A DNA stretch of 64,000 nucleotides from Streptomyces cellulosae. GTDB taxonomy: Bacteria > Actinomycetota > Actinomycetes > Streptomycetales > Streptomycetaceae. The stretch is from positions 62,001 to 126,000 of the forward strand of contig BNBH01000020.1 of NCBI GenBank assembly GCA_014655195.1. The letters are read 5' to 3'. Below, piece after piece: positions 40,708 through 49,732 of this stretch; the first letter of the stretch is position 1, and each line of letters opens with the position of its first letter. Under the pieces are notes generated by a model. It ran no database searches and had not been told where the DNA came from. It worked only from the letters and a program-made list of their open reading frames with translations. The position numbers were made by a program, and so were the translations under genes.

Positions 40708-42035
40708 CGTCGCTCCAGAGCACGGTCGGTGAGGTCTCCGGCGCAGCCGGTGTAACGGGACGGGTCGACGAGCGCGGACACGTCGACCCCTTTCAGTTTC
40801 GGCTCCTGCGCCAGCAGTTCGGCCAGGTCGCGGCCCTCCTCGTACGCTCTCCGCGCCAGCGAGGTCAGCAGGTCCTTGGCCCGGGCGCGGCCGAGGACCG
40901 GGGCCAGCTCGGCGGACAGCCGTTCGGAGACGATCAGTCCCCGGGTGAGATCGAGGTGGGCACGCATCGTGTCCGCGTGCACCCGCAGCCCCTCGGCCAG
41001 CTCGGCGGCGTCCCGGGCGGCGCCGCCCACCAGGCGGAGCAGGTCCCTGAGCGGTTCCCACTCGGCGTGCCAGGCCCCGGCCGGCCGTTCGTCCTCGGCC
41101 ACCAGCGAGCCGTACAGCGTGGCCGCGAGCTGCGGCGCCCGCCGGGCCGCCGCCGCGATCAGCGTCGAGCGGACCGGGTTCGCCTTGTGCGGCATGGCCG
41201 ACGAGCCGCCGCCGCGGCCCTCGGACACCTCCGCGATCTCGGTACGGGACAGGGTGAGGACGTCCGCCGCGAGCTTGCCCAGCGCGCCGGCGGCGAAGGC
41301 GAGGCAGCCGGCGAGATCGGCCACCGGAGTCCGGAGCGTGTGCCAGGGCAACACCGGTGCCGCCAGGCCCAGTTCGCGGGCGTACGCACCTGGCAGCGCG
41401 GTCGCGTCCCCGGCCCCGTACGCCGTGAACGCCGCCAGCGTCCCCGCCGCTCCGCCGAGCTGAGCGGGCAGCGACTCGCGGACCCGCCCCACCCGGTCCC
41501 GCGCGTCCAGCACCAGCGCCCGCCACCCGGCCGCCTTCAGCCCGAACGTCGTCGGCACGGCGTGCTGGGTGAGCGTCCGGCCGGCCATCGGCGTGTCACG
41601 GTGCTCGGCGGCCAGTGCGGCCAGCGCCCGCGCGCAGCGCTCCAGGTCGGCGAGGACCACCGCGAGTACCCGGCGGGCGACCAGCATGGTCGCCGTGTCC
41701 ATGATGTCCTGGCTGGTCGCCCCGCGGTGCACGTACGGGCCGTGGTCCTCGCCCACCGCCCGGGTGAGCGCCGCGACCACGGGGATCACCGGGTTCCCGC
41801 CGCCGCGGGCCTCCACGGCGAGGGACGCGACGTCGAAGCGGGCCGGTTCGGCGGCCTGTGTCACCGCCCTCGCGGCCTCCGCAGGGGCGAGCGCCGCCGC
41901 CGACTGGACCCGGGTGAGGGCGGCCTCCGCGTCGAGCAGCGCCCGCAGGAACGCCGTGTCCGTGGTCTCCGCGGCCGCCTCGGCGCCGGCCCACCCGGGG
42001 GCGAGCAGCCCGGCGCCGGAATCGGCCGCCGTCAC
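40704..42035 (-). CDS. pcaB: 3-carboxy-cis,cis-muconate cycloisomerase PcaB
   Basis: A 443-residue member of the fumarase/aspartase superfamily. HRGATSQDIMDTATMLVARR and the signature GGGSSAMPHKANPVRS (loop with catalytic Ser) are clear; QHAVPTTFGLKAAGWRALVL and ERLSAELAPVLGRARAKDLL fit the CMLE subgroup. It lactonises 3-carboxymuconate to 4-carboxymuconolactone. GTG 42035 overlaps the pcaG stop (GTGA), and the stop overlaps pcaL (TTGA). Confidence 0.93.
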   Translation of the reverse strand: MTAADSGAGLLAPGWAGAEAAAETTDTAFLRALLDAEAALTRVQSAAALAPAEAARAVTQAAEPARFDVASLAVEARGGGNPVIPVVAALTRAVGEDHGPYVHRGATSQDIMDTATMLVARRVLAVVLADLERCARALAALAAEHRDTPMAGRTLTQHAVPTTFGLKAAGWRALVLDARDRVGRVRESLPAQLGGAAGTLAAFTAYGAGDATALPGAYARELGLAAPVLPWHTLRTPVADLAGCLAFAAGALGKLAADVLTLSRTEIAEVSEGRGGGSSAMPHKANPVRSTLIAAAARRAPQLAATLYGSLVAEDERPAGAWHAEWEPLRDLLRLVGGAARDAAELAEGLRVHADTMRAHLDLTRGLIVSERLSAELAPVLGRARAKDLLTSLARRAYEEGRDLAELLAQEPKLKGVDVSALVDPSRYTGCAGDLTDRALERR

Positions 42036-42637
42036 CGGAACTCCAGGAAGACCGTCTCGCCCTCGCCCTGGAGGCGGATGTCGAAGCGGTACGTGCCGTT
42101 GCCCTGGGCCCCGGCGACGAGCGTGCAGCGCCGTTCCTCGTCCAGCCGGGACAGCAAGGGGTCGGCGGCCAGCGCCGCCTGGTCGTCCGGCAGATAGATC
42201 CGGGTGAACAGGTGGACGAGCAGACCGCGGGCGAAGACGCACACGCTCAGGTGCGGCGCGCCGCCGCCGCGTGTTCCGGGCCGCAGCGTGCGCGCGGACC
42301 AGTGGCCGTTCGCGTCGGTCGCGATCCGCCCGAACCCGGTGAACTCCACGCCGTTGCGCCCGAGGAAGCCCCCGGTCGCCGGGTCGCGCCGCATCGAGCC
42401 GTCGACCCGGGGCACCTCGCCGTCCGGGTCCGGTCCCCACAGCTCCACGAGGGCGTCCGGCACCGGGTCGCCGTTGCCGTCGTACACGTAACCGTGCAGC
42501 GCGATGGTGTCCGGGTGGCCGGCGGGCGCGACCTCGCCGCCGCCGGGGAACGGCAGGGCGTGGCCGTAGAAGGGGCCGACCGTGTGCGACGGGGTGGGCA
42601 GCACGGTCTCCGGACGGGTGGTGTCGATCTTCGTCAT
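42032..42637 (-). CDS. pcaG: Protocatechuate 3,4-dioxygenase alpha subunit PcaG
   Basis: A 201-residue intradiol dioxygenase subunit. PTPSHTVGPFYGHALPFPGG opens the domain; LHGYVYDGNGDPVPDALVEL and GFGRIATDANGHWSARTLRP are the beta-sandwich signature. As expected for the alpha subunit, the iron-ligand Tyr/His set is incomplete. It pairs with PcaH to open protocatechuate between its two hydroxyls. It lies 6 bases after pcaH. Confidence 0.94.
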   Translation of the reverse strand: MTKIDTTRPETVLPTPSHTVGPFYGHALPFPGGGEVAPAGHPDTIALHGYVYDGNGDPVPDALVELWGPDPDGEVPRVDGSMRRDPATGGFLGRNGVEFTGFGRIATDANGHWSARTLRPGTRGGGAPHLSVCVFARGLLVHLFTRIYLPDDQAALAADPLLSRLDEERRCTLVAGAQGNGTYRFDIRLQGEGETVFLEFR

Positions 42638-42643
42638 GGCGGG

Positions 42644-43417
42644 TCAGCGCCCCTCTTCCATCCAGGTGGCCCGGGGGCCGTCGAGCACGATGTCCCAGTG
42701 GTACCCCATGGAGAACTCCGGCACCGACAGGCTGTGGTCGTACGTCGCGACCAGCCGCTGCCGCGCGGCGTCGTCCGTCACCGACTGGATGATCGGGTCG
42801 TACGGGAAGAGGGGGTCGCTGGGGAAGTACATCTGCGTCACCAGCCGCTGGGTGAACGCCGTGCCGAAGACGGAGAAGTGGATGTGGGCGGGCCGCCAGG
42901 CGTTGAGGTGCTGGCGCCAGGGGTAGGGGCCCGGCTGGATCGTGGTGAAGTGGTAGCGGCCCTCGTCGTCGCTGAGGGTGCGGCCCACCCCGGTGAAGTT
43001 CGGGTCGAGCGGCGCGTCGTGCTGTTCCCGCTGGTGCGCGTAGCGGCCCGCCGAGTTGGCCTGCCATATCTCGATGAGCTGGCCGCGGACCGGACGCCCG
43101 TCGCGGTCGAGGAGCCGGCCCGAGACGGTGATGCGCTCGCCGATCGGCTCCCCGGCGTGCTGCCGGGTGAGGTCGTTGTCGATCTCGGTGATGTCCCGCT
43201 CGCCGAAGGCGGGGGAGTGCAGCTCCACCGCCTCCGGGTCCTTGCTCAGGTCGACGGCGACGAGCGGCCGCTTCGGGTGGCGCAGCAGCGAGGAGCGGTA
43301 GGGCGCGTAGTCGCGGCGCGGATGGTGCTCGGCCGGGGCGCCGTCGGCGACGCGCTTCTCGTACGCGGCGTGCTCGGCCGCGATCTCCCGGTCGATGTCC
43401 TGCTGGGTGAGAGTCAT
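42644..43417 (-). CDS. pcaH: Protocatechuate 3,4-dioxygenase beta subunit PcaH
   Basis: A 257-residue catalytic subunit. GQLIEIWQANSAGRYAHQRE holds the first iron Tyr region, YHFTTIQPGPYPWRQHLNAW the second Tyr, and RPAHIHFSVFG the two His ligands. The N-terminal extension (YEKRVADGAPAEHHPRRDYA) matches PcaH. It binds Fe(III) and cleaves protocatechuate to 3-carboxymuconate. ATG 43417 is chosen as the start of the conserved N-terminus; the ribosome site is weak. Confidence 0.94.
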   Translation of the reverse strand: MTLTQQDIDREIAAEHAAYEKRVADGAPAEHHPRRDYAPYRSSLLRHPKRPLVAVDLSKDPEAVELHSPAFGERDITEIDNDLTRQHAGEPIGERITVSGRLLDRDGRPVRGQLIEIWQANSAGRYAHQREQHDAPLDPNFTGVGRTLSDDEGRYHFTTIQPGPYPWRQHLNAWRPAHIHFSVFGTAFTQRLVTQMYFPSDPLFPYDPIIQSVTDDAARQRLVATYDHSLSVPEFSMGYHWDIVLDGPRATWMEEGR

Positions 43418-43436
43418 GGGGATACCTGTGCGCTTC

Positions 43437-44645
43437 CTATCGTTCGAGGACGAGAGCGAGGCCCTGGCCGACGCCGATGCAGAGGGTGGCGACACCGGTG
43501 CCGCCGCCCTTGCGCGCCAGCTGGTGGGCGACGGTGCCGGCCAGGCGGGCGCCCGAGGCGCCGAGGGGGTGTCCGAGAGCGATGGCGCCGCCCTGCGGGT
43601 TGAGGACCGACGGGTCGAACTCCGGCCACTCGGCCACACAGCCGAGCACCTGCGCGGCGAACGCCTCGTTCAGCTCCAGCACGTCCAGATCGGCGAAGGA
43701 CCTGCCCGCCTTCGCCAGCGCCCGGTTGACGGCCTCGACGGGGGCGAGCCCGAAGTAGTCGGGGTCGAGGGCGTGCACGCCGGTCGCGGTGATCCGTGCC
43801 AGCGGTTCGCGGCCGGTCGCCTTCAGCCCTTCCTCGTCGGCCAGGAGCAGGGCCGCGGCGCCGTCGTTGAGCGGTGAGGCGTTGCCCGCCGTCACGGTGC
43901 CGTTCTCCTTGCGGAAGGCCGGCCTGAGCCCGGCCATCTTCTCCAGGGAGGCGTCGGGGCGGACGCACTCGTCTGCCGCGTGGAGCACCGGGTCGCCCTT
44001 GCGCCGCGGCACGGGCACGGGAGCGAGTTCCGCGTCGAACAGCCCCTCCGCCTGCGCCGCGGCCGCCTTCCGGTGGGAGTTCAGGGCGAACTCGTCCTGC
44101 TGCTCGCGGCTGATCTTGTGCTTGTCGGCGATGAGTTCGGCCGATTCGCCGAGCGGGATCGTCCACTGCGGCGGCATCGCGGGGTTGATCATCCGCCAGC
44201 CCAGGGTGGTGGAGTACAGCTCGGTGTGCCCGGCCGGGAACGGCCTGTCGTTCTTGGGCAGGACGTACGGGGCGCGCGTCATCGACTCCACGCCGCCGGC
44301 GAGGGCGACATGGGCGTCGCCGCAGGCGATGGCGCGGGCGGCCTGGATCACGGCCTCCAGACCGGAGGCGCACAGCCGGTTGACGGTCGCACCGGGCACG
44401 GAGGTGGGCAGGCCGGCCAGCAGGGCGGCCATGCGGGCGACGTTGCGGTTCTCCTCGCCGGCGCCGTTGGCGTTGCCGAAGAAGACGTCCTCGATGCGCG
44501 CGGGGTCCAGATCGGGCGTACGTGCGAGGAGTTCGCGGAGGACATGGGCGGCCAGGTCGTCCGGGCGGACCGAGGCCAGGGCGCCGTTGTAGCGGCCGAT
44601 CGGGGTGCGGACGGCATCGACGACGTAGACGTCACGCAGACTCAT
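43437..44645 (-). CDS. pcaF: 3-oxoadipyl-CoA thiolase PcaF (acetyl-CoA acetyltransferase family)
   Basis: A 402-residue thiolase. The acyl-enzyme Cys is in VNRLCASGLEAV (about residue 90), LNEAFAAQVLG follows, HPLGASGARLAGTVAHQL holds the His, and TLCIGVGQGLALVLE the second Cys. GGVESMTRAPYVLPK is also typical. It splits 3-oxoadipyl-CoA to succinyl-CoA and acetyl-CoA, the last step of the pathway. Its ATG overlaps the pcaJ stop (ATGA). Confidence 0.93.
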   Translation of the reverse strand: MSLRDVYVVDAVRTPIGRYNGALASVRPDDLAAHVLRELLARTPDLDPARIEDVFFGNANGAGEENRNVARMAALLAGLPTSVPGATVNRLCASGLEAVIQAARAIACGDAHVALAGGVESMTRAPYVLPKNDRPFPAGHTELYSTTLGWRMINPAMPPQWTIPLGESAELIADKHKISREQQDEFALNSHRKAAAAQAEGLFDAELAPVPVPRRKGDPVLHAADECVRPDASLEKMAGLRPAFRKENGTVTAGNASPLNDGAAALLLADEEGLKATGREPLARITATGVHALDPDYFGLAPVEAVNRALAKAGRSFADLDVLELNEAFAAQVLGCVAEWPEFDPSVLNPQGGAIALGHPLGASGARLAGTVAHQLARKGGGTGVATLCIGVGQGLALVLER

Positions 44646-45310
44646 GACGCGATCTCCTCGGTGAGCTGCTCGAGTTCTTCCGCGACGCGGATCCGGGCGG
44701 CGGTCCTCGCGGCGATCTCCTCGATGGTGACGCCCGGTGCCGTCTCGACGAGGGTCAGCCCGTCGGGCGTCACGTCCAGCACCCCGAGATCGGTGATGAT
44801 CCGGTCCACGCACGCCTTGCCCGTCAGCGGCAGCGTGCACGCGGACAGGATCTTCGGCGAACCGTCCTTCGCGGTGTGCGTCATGACGGCGACGACGGTC
44901 CGGGCGCCGTGCACCAGGTCCATGGCGCCCCCGATACCGGTGATCATCTTGCCGGGGACGGCCCAGTTCGCCAGGTCGCCCTTCTCGGAGACCTGCATGG
45001 CGCCGAGCACGGCGACGTCGATGTGCCCGCCGCGGATCATCGCGAACGACAGGGACGAGTCGAAGAAGGACGCGCCCGGCAGGACCGTGACGGTCTCCTT
45101 GCCGGCGTTGATCAGGTCCGGGTCGACCTGGTCCTCCGTCGGGTACGGACCGGTGCCCAGGATGCCGTTCTCCGACTCGAGGATCACCTCGACGCCCGGC
45201 GGGAGATGGTTGGGGATCAGCGTCGGCAGACCGATGCCCAGATTGACGTACTGGCCGTCCTTCAGCTCGCGGGCCGCGCGGGCGGCCATCTCCTCACGTG
45301 TCCAGGCCAT
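44642..45310 (-). CDS. pcaJ: 3-oxoadipate CoA-transferase subunit B PcaJ
   Basis: A 222-residue CoA-transferase beta subunit. GQYVNLGIGLPTLIPNHLP and VILESENGILGTGPYP (the catalytic Glu in SENG) are diagnostic; GGHIDVAVLGAMQVSEKGDL and VMTHTAKDGSPKIL follow. It moves CoA from succinyl-CoA to 3-oxoadipate with PcaI. ATG 45310 overlaps the pcaI stop by one base. Confidence 0.94.
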   Translation of the reverse strand: MAWTREEMAARAARELKDGQYVNLGIGLPTLIPNHLPPGVEVILESENGILGTGPYPTEDQVDPDLINAGKETVTVLPGASFFDSSLSFAMIRGGHIDVAVLGAMQVSEKGDLANWAVPGKMITGIGGAMDLVHGARTVVAVMTHTAKDGSPKILSACTLPLTGKACVDRIITDLGVLDVTPDGLTLVETAPGVTIEEIAARTAARIRVAEELEQLTEEIAS

Positions 45311-46092
45311 CAGCCGTTCACCGTCCCTCGTGCCGCGGGCGCCGTGACCGTGCGCCGCTCGATCCGCTTGTCCGCCACCTGCTCCGGGGTGAGCGCGACC
45401 ACCCGCTGCACGAAGATGCCCGGCAGGTGCACCGCGTCCGGGTCGATGGCGCCGGGTTCGACGAGCTCCTCGACCTCGGCGATCGTCACGCGCCCGGCCA
45501 TCGCGGCCAGCGGGTTGAAGTTGCGCGAGGACTTGGCGAACACGAGGTTGCCGTGCCGGTCGCCCTTCGCGGCCCGCACCAGGGCGAAGTCCGTGCGGAT
45601 GCCGCGCTCCAGCACGTACTCGGTCCCGTCGAACGCGCGGACCTCCTTGGGCGGCGAGGCCAGCGCCACCCCGCCGTCGCCGTCGTAGCGCCACGGCAGC
45701 CCGCCGTCGGCGACCTGGGTGCCCACGCCGGCCGGGGTGTAGAAGGCGGGGATCCCCGCCCCGCCGGCGCGGAGCCGCTCGGCCAGCGTGCCCTGCGGGA
45801 TCAGCTCGACCTCCAGCTCGCCGGCCAGGTACTGCCGTGCGAACTCCTTGTTGGCCCCGATGTAGGACCCGGTCACGCGGGCGATCCTGCCGGCCGCCAG
45901 CAGCACCGCGAGGCCCGAGTCCATCGCACCGCAGTTGTTGGACACCACGCCCAGTCCGCCGACGCCGCGCTCGTACAGCGCCTGGATCAGCACGTTCGGC
46001 ACGCCGCTCAGCCCGAATCCGCCGACCGCCAGCGTCGCGCCCTCCGGCACGTCCGCCACGGCCTCGGCGGCTGTCGGCACCACCTTGTTCAT
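45310..46092 (-). CDS. pcaI: 3-oxoadipate CoA-transferase subunit A PcaI
   Basis: A 260-residue CoA-transferase alpha subunit: VPEGATLAVGGFGLSGVPNV, VVSNNCGAMDSGLAVLL, GSYIGANKEFARQYLAGELE, ELIPQGTLAERLRAGGAGIP and FYTPAGVGTQVADGG. It heads the pcaIJFHGBL operon and faces pcaV across a region with three copies of the same palindrome. The gene order is that of the Streptomyces coelicolor pca operon. Confidence 0.94.
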   Translation of the reverse strand: MNKVVPTAAEAVADVPEGATLAVGGFGLSGVPNVLIQALYERGVGGLGVVSNNCGAMDSGLAVLLAAGRIARVTGSYIGANKEFARQYLAGELEVELIPQGTLAERLRAGGAGIPAFYTPAGVGTQVADGGLPWRYDGDGGVALASPPKEVRAFDGTEYVLERGIRTDFALVRAAKGDRHGNLVFAKSSRNFNPLAAMAGRVTIAEVEELVEPGAIDPDAVHLPGIFVQRVVALTPEQVADKRIERRTVTAPAARGTVNG

Positions 46093-46124
46093 CGGTACAG
46101 CCTCATCTCTTGTCGCAGCAATCG

Positions 46125-46162
46125 TCAGTGCGCTGAGTATCTGGAATCGATCAGTGCACTGA
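46125..46162. promoter_or_regulatory. Two PcaV-type operator palindromes (TCAGTGCRCTGA)
   Basis: TCAGTGCGCTGA (46125-46136, one mismatch) and the perfect palindrome TCAGTGCACTGA (46151-46162), centres 26 bp apart, 33 bases upstream of pcaI. A third near-copy is at 46283-46294 before pcaV. Their arrangement suits repression of pcaI and autoregulation of pcaV. Confidence 0.7.
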
Positions 46163-46282
46163 CTGTTCTGGTGAGGTTCTCGTACGCTCCCACTTCTTGG
46201 TGAGTACCGTCAAGGCCTCCGAGACAGGCTGTTCAGGGCACGGAAGTGCACCCGAAGGGGGTGTTGGCCCGCCTGTTATCGT

Positions 46283-46294
46283 TCAGTGCACGGA
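46283..46294. promoter_or_regulatory. Third PcaV-type operator near pcaV
   Basis: TCAGTGCACGGA differs by one base from the perfect palindrome at 46151-46162. It lies 45 bases before the pcaV ATG, where it could block the pcaV promoter. Confidence 0.55.
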
Positions 46295-46339
46295 GCGGTC
46301 CGCAGGGGACGGCGCGGACACCTGATTCGAGGAGCGCAG

Positions 46340-46804
46340 ATGGCAGCGGTGGACCTGAACTCCCACCCGGGGCACCTCGCCCGGCGGCTCCAGCAGGCGC
46401 ACCACCTGCTGTGGAACACGATGGTCTCCGAGGAGATCACCTCGCCGCAGTTCGCCGTCCTCAACACGCTCGTCGCCGAACCCGGCCTCGACCAGCGCAC
46501 GGTGGGGGAGCGAGTCGGACTCGACCGCTCGACCATCGCGGAGGTCGTCAGCCGCCTCATCCGGCGCGGGTACCTCGACAAGGTCCGCGACCCGCAGGAC
46601 GGCCGGCGCTACCTCCTGCGCCTGACCGACGAGGGCCTGCGGGCCCACCGCAAGCTGACCGTGCGCACCGCGCGGATGAACCAGGTCTTCCTGGCACCGC
46701 TCTCCGCCGAGGAACGGACCCTGTTCTTCTCCCTCATCCAGCGCGTGACCGACGCCGCCGACGAACTCCGCTCGCCGGCGGACGATCTCGTCGCACACCC
46801 CTGA
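46340..46804 (+). CDS. pcaV: MarR family regulator PcaV
   Basis: A 154-residue MarR protein. LARRLQQAHHLLWNTMVSEE begins with the Arg that contacts protocatechuate in the S. coelicolor PcaV structure. ITSPQFAVLNTLVAEPGLDQ, VGERVGLDRSTIAEVVSRLI (recognition helix) and the wing RDPQDGRRYLLRLTDEG follow. It is the likely repressor of the divergent pcaIJFHGBL operon, released by protocatechuate. The start at 46340 is set by GAGGAG. It ends only 7 bases from the convergent MFS gene. Confidence 0.9.
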   Translation: MAAVDLNSHPGHLARRLQQAHHLLWNTMVSEEITSPQFAVLNTLVAEPGLDQRTVGERVGLDRSTIAEVVSRLIRRGYLDKVRDPQDGRRYLLRLTDEGLRAHRKLTVRTARMNQVFLAPLSAEERTLFFSLIQRVTDAADELRSPADDLVAHP

Positions 46805-46811
46805 CCGCCGC

Positions 46812-48068
46812 TCATGCCGTGCCGGGCGGCGCCGTCCCGTCGGCCGGGGTGCGACGCTCCGGACGATGGACACGACGTCCGGCGAACGCCACTCCCGCCG
46901 CCACGACGTTGGCGGCGAGCACTCCGGCCCAGGCGGACCCGTAGGAGCCGGCGGCGTCGGCGAGCAGGCCGAAGCACACCGGGCCGAGGGCGAAACCGAG
47001 ATAGAGGCCGACGGCCAGCACCCCGGACGCCGAGCCCACGACCTTCAGGGGCGTCGTCCGCACCAGGGCCAGCATGATCACCACATTGGCGGCGATGCCG
47101 CTCGCCCCGAACAACGCGGCGCCGGCCCACACCAGCGCGGGCGCGTCCAGGGTGCCGGCCAGCAGGAGGCCGCCGACGGCGAGCGCGGACACGGAGGCCA
47201 GGACGGCCAGCAACGGGTACGGGTTGCGCACACGGTCCGCCGAGCGCCCCCAGGCGATACGGGCCACCAGGCCCACCCCGCCGGCCACGGCGACGGTCAG
47301 ACCGGCCGCCCGCACGGGCATCTCCAGCCGCTCGAAGGCGTAGAGCGGCAGGTAGACGTTGGTGGCCTGAATCGCGGCGCCGGACGCGAGGGCGTAACCG
47401 GTGAGCCACCACACCCCGGACGGAAGGTCCGCGAGCCGGTGTCCCGCACCCCGGGAAGGGCTCGGCGGCACGGCCGGCACCGCGCTCCGCACCATGACCA
47501 GCCCCGCCACGGCGACCACCGCGGCGGCCAGGGCGGCGCCGCGCCAGCCCCACCACAGGGCGACGCTCGGCAGGAGAAGACCGGCCCCGAACTGGCTCAT
47601 CTGGACGCCGGACTGCTTGACGCCCATCAGCCCGCCCCGCTGCCCCTGCGACACGTGCGCCGCGATGAGCTGGTTGGTCACGGGGTTGGACAGGGCCTGC
47701 GTCGCCCCGCTGAGCGCCACGGCCACCAGCAGCCAGCCGTACGAGGGAGCCGCCGCGACACCGAGGAGGGCCAGGCACGCCCCCGTGAACAGGGCGGCGA
47801 GCACCACCCTTCCGCTCAGCCGGTCCGTGTACCGCCCCGCGAAGGGGGACACCAGCGCCGCGAGCGCGAAGGCCGTCGCGGGGAGCACCCCGAGCTGGGC
47901 CCCGCCGATGCCGAGGTCCGCGGTCACCAGGGGAGCTGTCGCGGTGAGGGCGTACAGGGCGAGTGGGCCGGCGCCCATCGAGAGCGTCAGCGTGAGACCG
48001 AAGGTCCGCGGAACCGGACGCCGGTCTCTGTCGAAGGCGGAGGTGCCCACCCGGGTGTCCCCTCTCAT
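46812..48068 (-). CDS. MFS transporter
   Basis: A 418-residue major facilitator with about 12 hydrophobic segments. GRYTDRLSGRVVLAALFTGA is the loop 2-3 motif, and GLMGVKQSGVQMSQFGAGLL and GRSADRVRNPYPLLAVLASV mark the domain-repeat positions. It lies between pcaV and the aromatic-acid symporter, which hints at aromatic substrate export or uptake, but no specific motif supports this. It is convergent with pcaV without a visible terminator. Confidence 0.85.
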   Translation of the reverse strand: MRGDTRVGTSAFDRDRRPVPRTFGLTLTLSMGAGPLALYALTATAPLVTADLGIGGAQLGVLPATAFALAALVSPFAGRYTDRLSGRVVLAALFTGACLALLGVAAAPSYGWLLVAVALSGATQALSNPVTNQLIAAHVSQGQRGGLMGVKQSGVQMSQFGAGLLLPSVALWWGWRGAALAAAVVAVAGLVMVRSAVPAVPPSPSRGAGHRLADLPSGVWWLTGYALASGAAIQATNVYLPLYAFERLEMPVRAAGLTVAVAGGVGLVARIAWGRSADRVRNPYPLLAVLASVSALAVGGLLLAGTLDAPALVWAGAALFGASGIAANVVIMLALVRTTPLKVVGSASGVLAVGLYLGFALGPVCFGLLADAAGSYGSAWAGVLAANVVAAGVAFAGRRVHRPERRTPADGTAPPGTA

Positions 48069-48143
48069 CGGTGGCTGGTCGGTGGACGATGTGATGACGG
48101 CGGCGCCCCGCCACCGCGTGGAGGTCAGGGCGCCGCGAGGGAC

Positions 48144-49583
48144 TCAGACCGAGGGCCCGGGACCCACGGCCGGTCCGCCGCCGTGGCTGAGCGACGGCGC
48201 TTCCGTGTCCGGGGCCGGACCGGTCCGGTCGGCGTCCTGTCGTGAGGGGCCGTAGCGCATGCCGAGCAGCGCCACCGTGACGCCGGCGGCCAGCATCGGC
48301 ACGGCCATCGCGTAGAACACGGTGCTCGGCGACCAGTTCAGGGTGAGCGCCGCTCCGACCAGGATCGGTCCGAGGATGCCGCCGACCCGTCCGACGCCCA
48401 GCGCCCAGCCGACGCCGGTGGAGCGCATCCGGGCCGGGTAGAAGACGGCCGCCAGTGCGATCAGGCTCTTCTGGCCGCCGCTGACGCAGCAGCCGGCGAA
48501 GAAGTTCGCCGTCAGCAGCACCCACAGGGGCGCGTGGAAGGCGACGCCGGTCAGGGCCAGGCAGCCGAAGCCCACCAGGTAGAGGACGGCCAGCGTGCGG
48601 TAGGGCCCCAGCCGGTCCATGGACGGGCCGGTGACGAACGCGGCGGCGATGCCGCCCACCGTGGTCAGCGTGGTGGCGGCGACGACCACGTTCATCGGGT
48701 GGCCGAGGTCGGTCATGATGCTGGGGAGCCAGCTCTGCAGGGCGTAGAACTCGGCCAGGTTGATCATGAAGACCACCCACAGCAGCACGGTGCCCCACAG
48801 CCACTTGCGGGTGAACAGGCTGCTCAGCGCGGTGCGTTCGCCGCTGTCGCTCTCCTCGACGCTGAAGACGGGTTCCTTCTGCTCGGGCAGGGACGGCGGG
48901 AGTGTGCCGTCGATCCGGCGGAAGACGGCGTAGACGCGCTCCGGGGCGGTGTTCCGCCGGATCATGAAGACCGGGGACTCGGGCAGCCAGCGGACCAGGA
49001 ACGGGATCAGCAGGATGGGCGCCGCTGCCCCGACCCACAGCAGCGAACGCCAGCCGTGGTCCTCGATGAGCCATCCCGCGGCGAGCCCGGCGACGACGAA
49101 GCCGACGGAGAAGCCGCAGTAGATGGCGAGCACGAAGGTGGCCCGCAGTCGCTTCGGACTGAACTCGCCGGTGAGAGCCACGGCGCTCGGGGCGGCCGCG
49201 CCGAGCCCCATGCCGGTGACGAAGCGCAGCAGGACGAGCTCGGTGACGTTGTCCGCCCACAGGGCGGCCAGCGTGGTCAGGCCGAAGACGGCTGTGGCGG
49301 CGATGACGAGACGTTTGTGGCCGAACCGGTCCGACAGCGGGGACAGGGCCATGTAGCCGACCATCAGGCCGACCAGCGCGGCCGAGAACATCGGTCCGAG
49401 CGCGTTCTGGGACAGCCCCCACTCGTCCGCGATGTGAGGGGCCATGTAGCTGATGGCTTGGGTGTCGAAGCCGTCGATGAACATGACGAGACCGCACAGG
49501 GCGACCACCCTGAACTGGTAGGGGGTCATGCGGCGTTCGTCGACGAAGTCCGGGAGGTGCAGTCGCAGGGGTTGCTGAGACAT
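48144..49583 (-). CDS. MFS aromatic acid:proton symporter (TpaK/PcaK-like)
   Basis: A 479-residue transporter of the aromatic acid:H+ symporter family. LCGLVMFIDGFDTQAISYMA holds the helix 1 motif DGFDxQ, LSPLSDRFGHKRLVIAATAV is the loop 2-3 motif, and a central acidic loop (PEQKEPVFSVEESDSGERTA) separates two six-helix halves. The DGFD Asp is required for transport in PcaK. Its position at the end of the dioxygenase cluster, as in Rhodococcus tpaK, suggests terephthalate import. The C-terminal 35 residues are Pro/Gly-rich. Confidence 0.88.
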   Translation of the reverse strand: MSQQPLRLHLPDFVDERRMTPYQFRVVALCGLVMFIDGFDTQAISYMAPHIADEWGLSQNALGPMFSAALVGLMVGYMALSPLSDRFGHKRLVIAATAVFGLTTLAALWADNVTELVLLRFVTGMGLGAAAPSAVALTGEFSPKRLRATFVLAIYCGFSVGFVVAGLAAGWLIEDHGWRSLLWVGAAAPILLIPFLVRWLPESPVFMIRRNTAPERVYAVFRRIDGTLPPSLPEQKEPVFSVEESDSGERTALSSLFTRKWLWGTVLLWVVFMINLAEFYALQSWLPSIMTDLGHPMNVVVAATTLTTVGGIAAAFVTGPSMDRLGPYRTLAVLYLVGFGCLALTGVAFHAPLWVLLTANFFAGCCVSGGQKSLIALAAVFYPARMRSTGVGWALGVGRVGGILGPILVGAALTLNWSPSTVFYAMAVPMLAAGVTVALLGMRYGPSRQDADRTGPAPDTEAPSLSHGGGPAVGPGPSV

Positions 49584-49677
49584 GAGTGCCTCGATTCGGG
49601 CCGGGACGCCCGTACGGGGACGGTACGGGTGCGATGCGGGTGCGACGCGGGGGGTGGCTGGGGGGAAGGGGGAGGTG

Positions 49678-49720
49678 AACGGCGCCGCCGCCCCGCTCGG
49701 TGCGGGGGCGCGGCGCCGTT
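49678..49720 (-). terminator. Hairpin terminator after the dioxygenase operon
   Basis: AACGGCGCCGC...CGGCGCCGTT: a 19-base left arm and 19-base right arm pair with two mismatches and a 5-base loop, just after the reductase stop at 49733. It separates the dioxygenase operon from the transporter gene. Confidence 0.6.
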
Positions 49721-49732
49721 CGGCGGGGGCGG

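Noticed and set aside
46609..49497. A 962-codon minus-strand frame across both MFS transporter genes.
   Set aside because: Translation has no hydrophobic segments or motifs; it is an alternate frame of two transporters.
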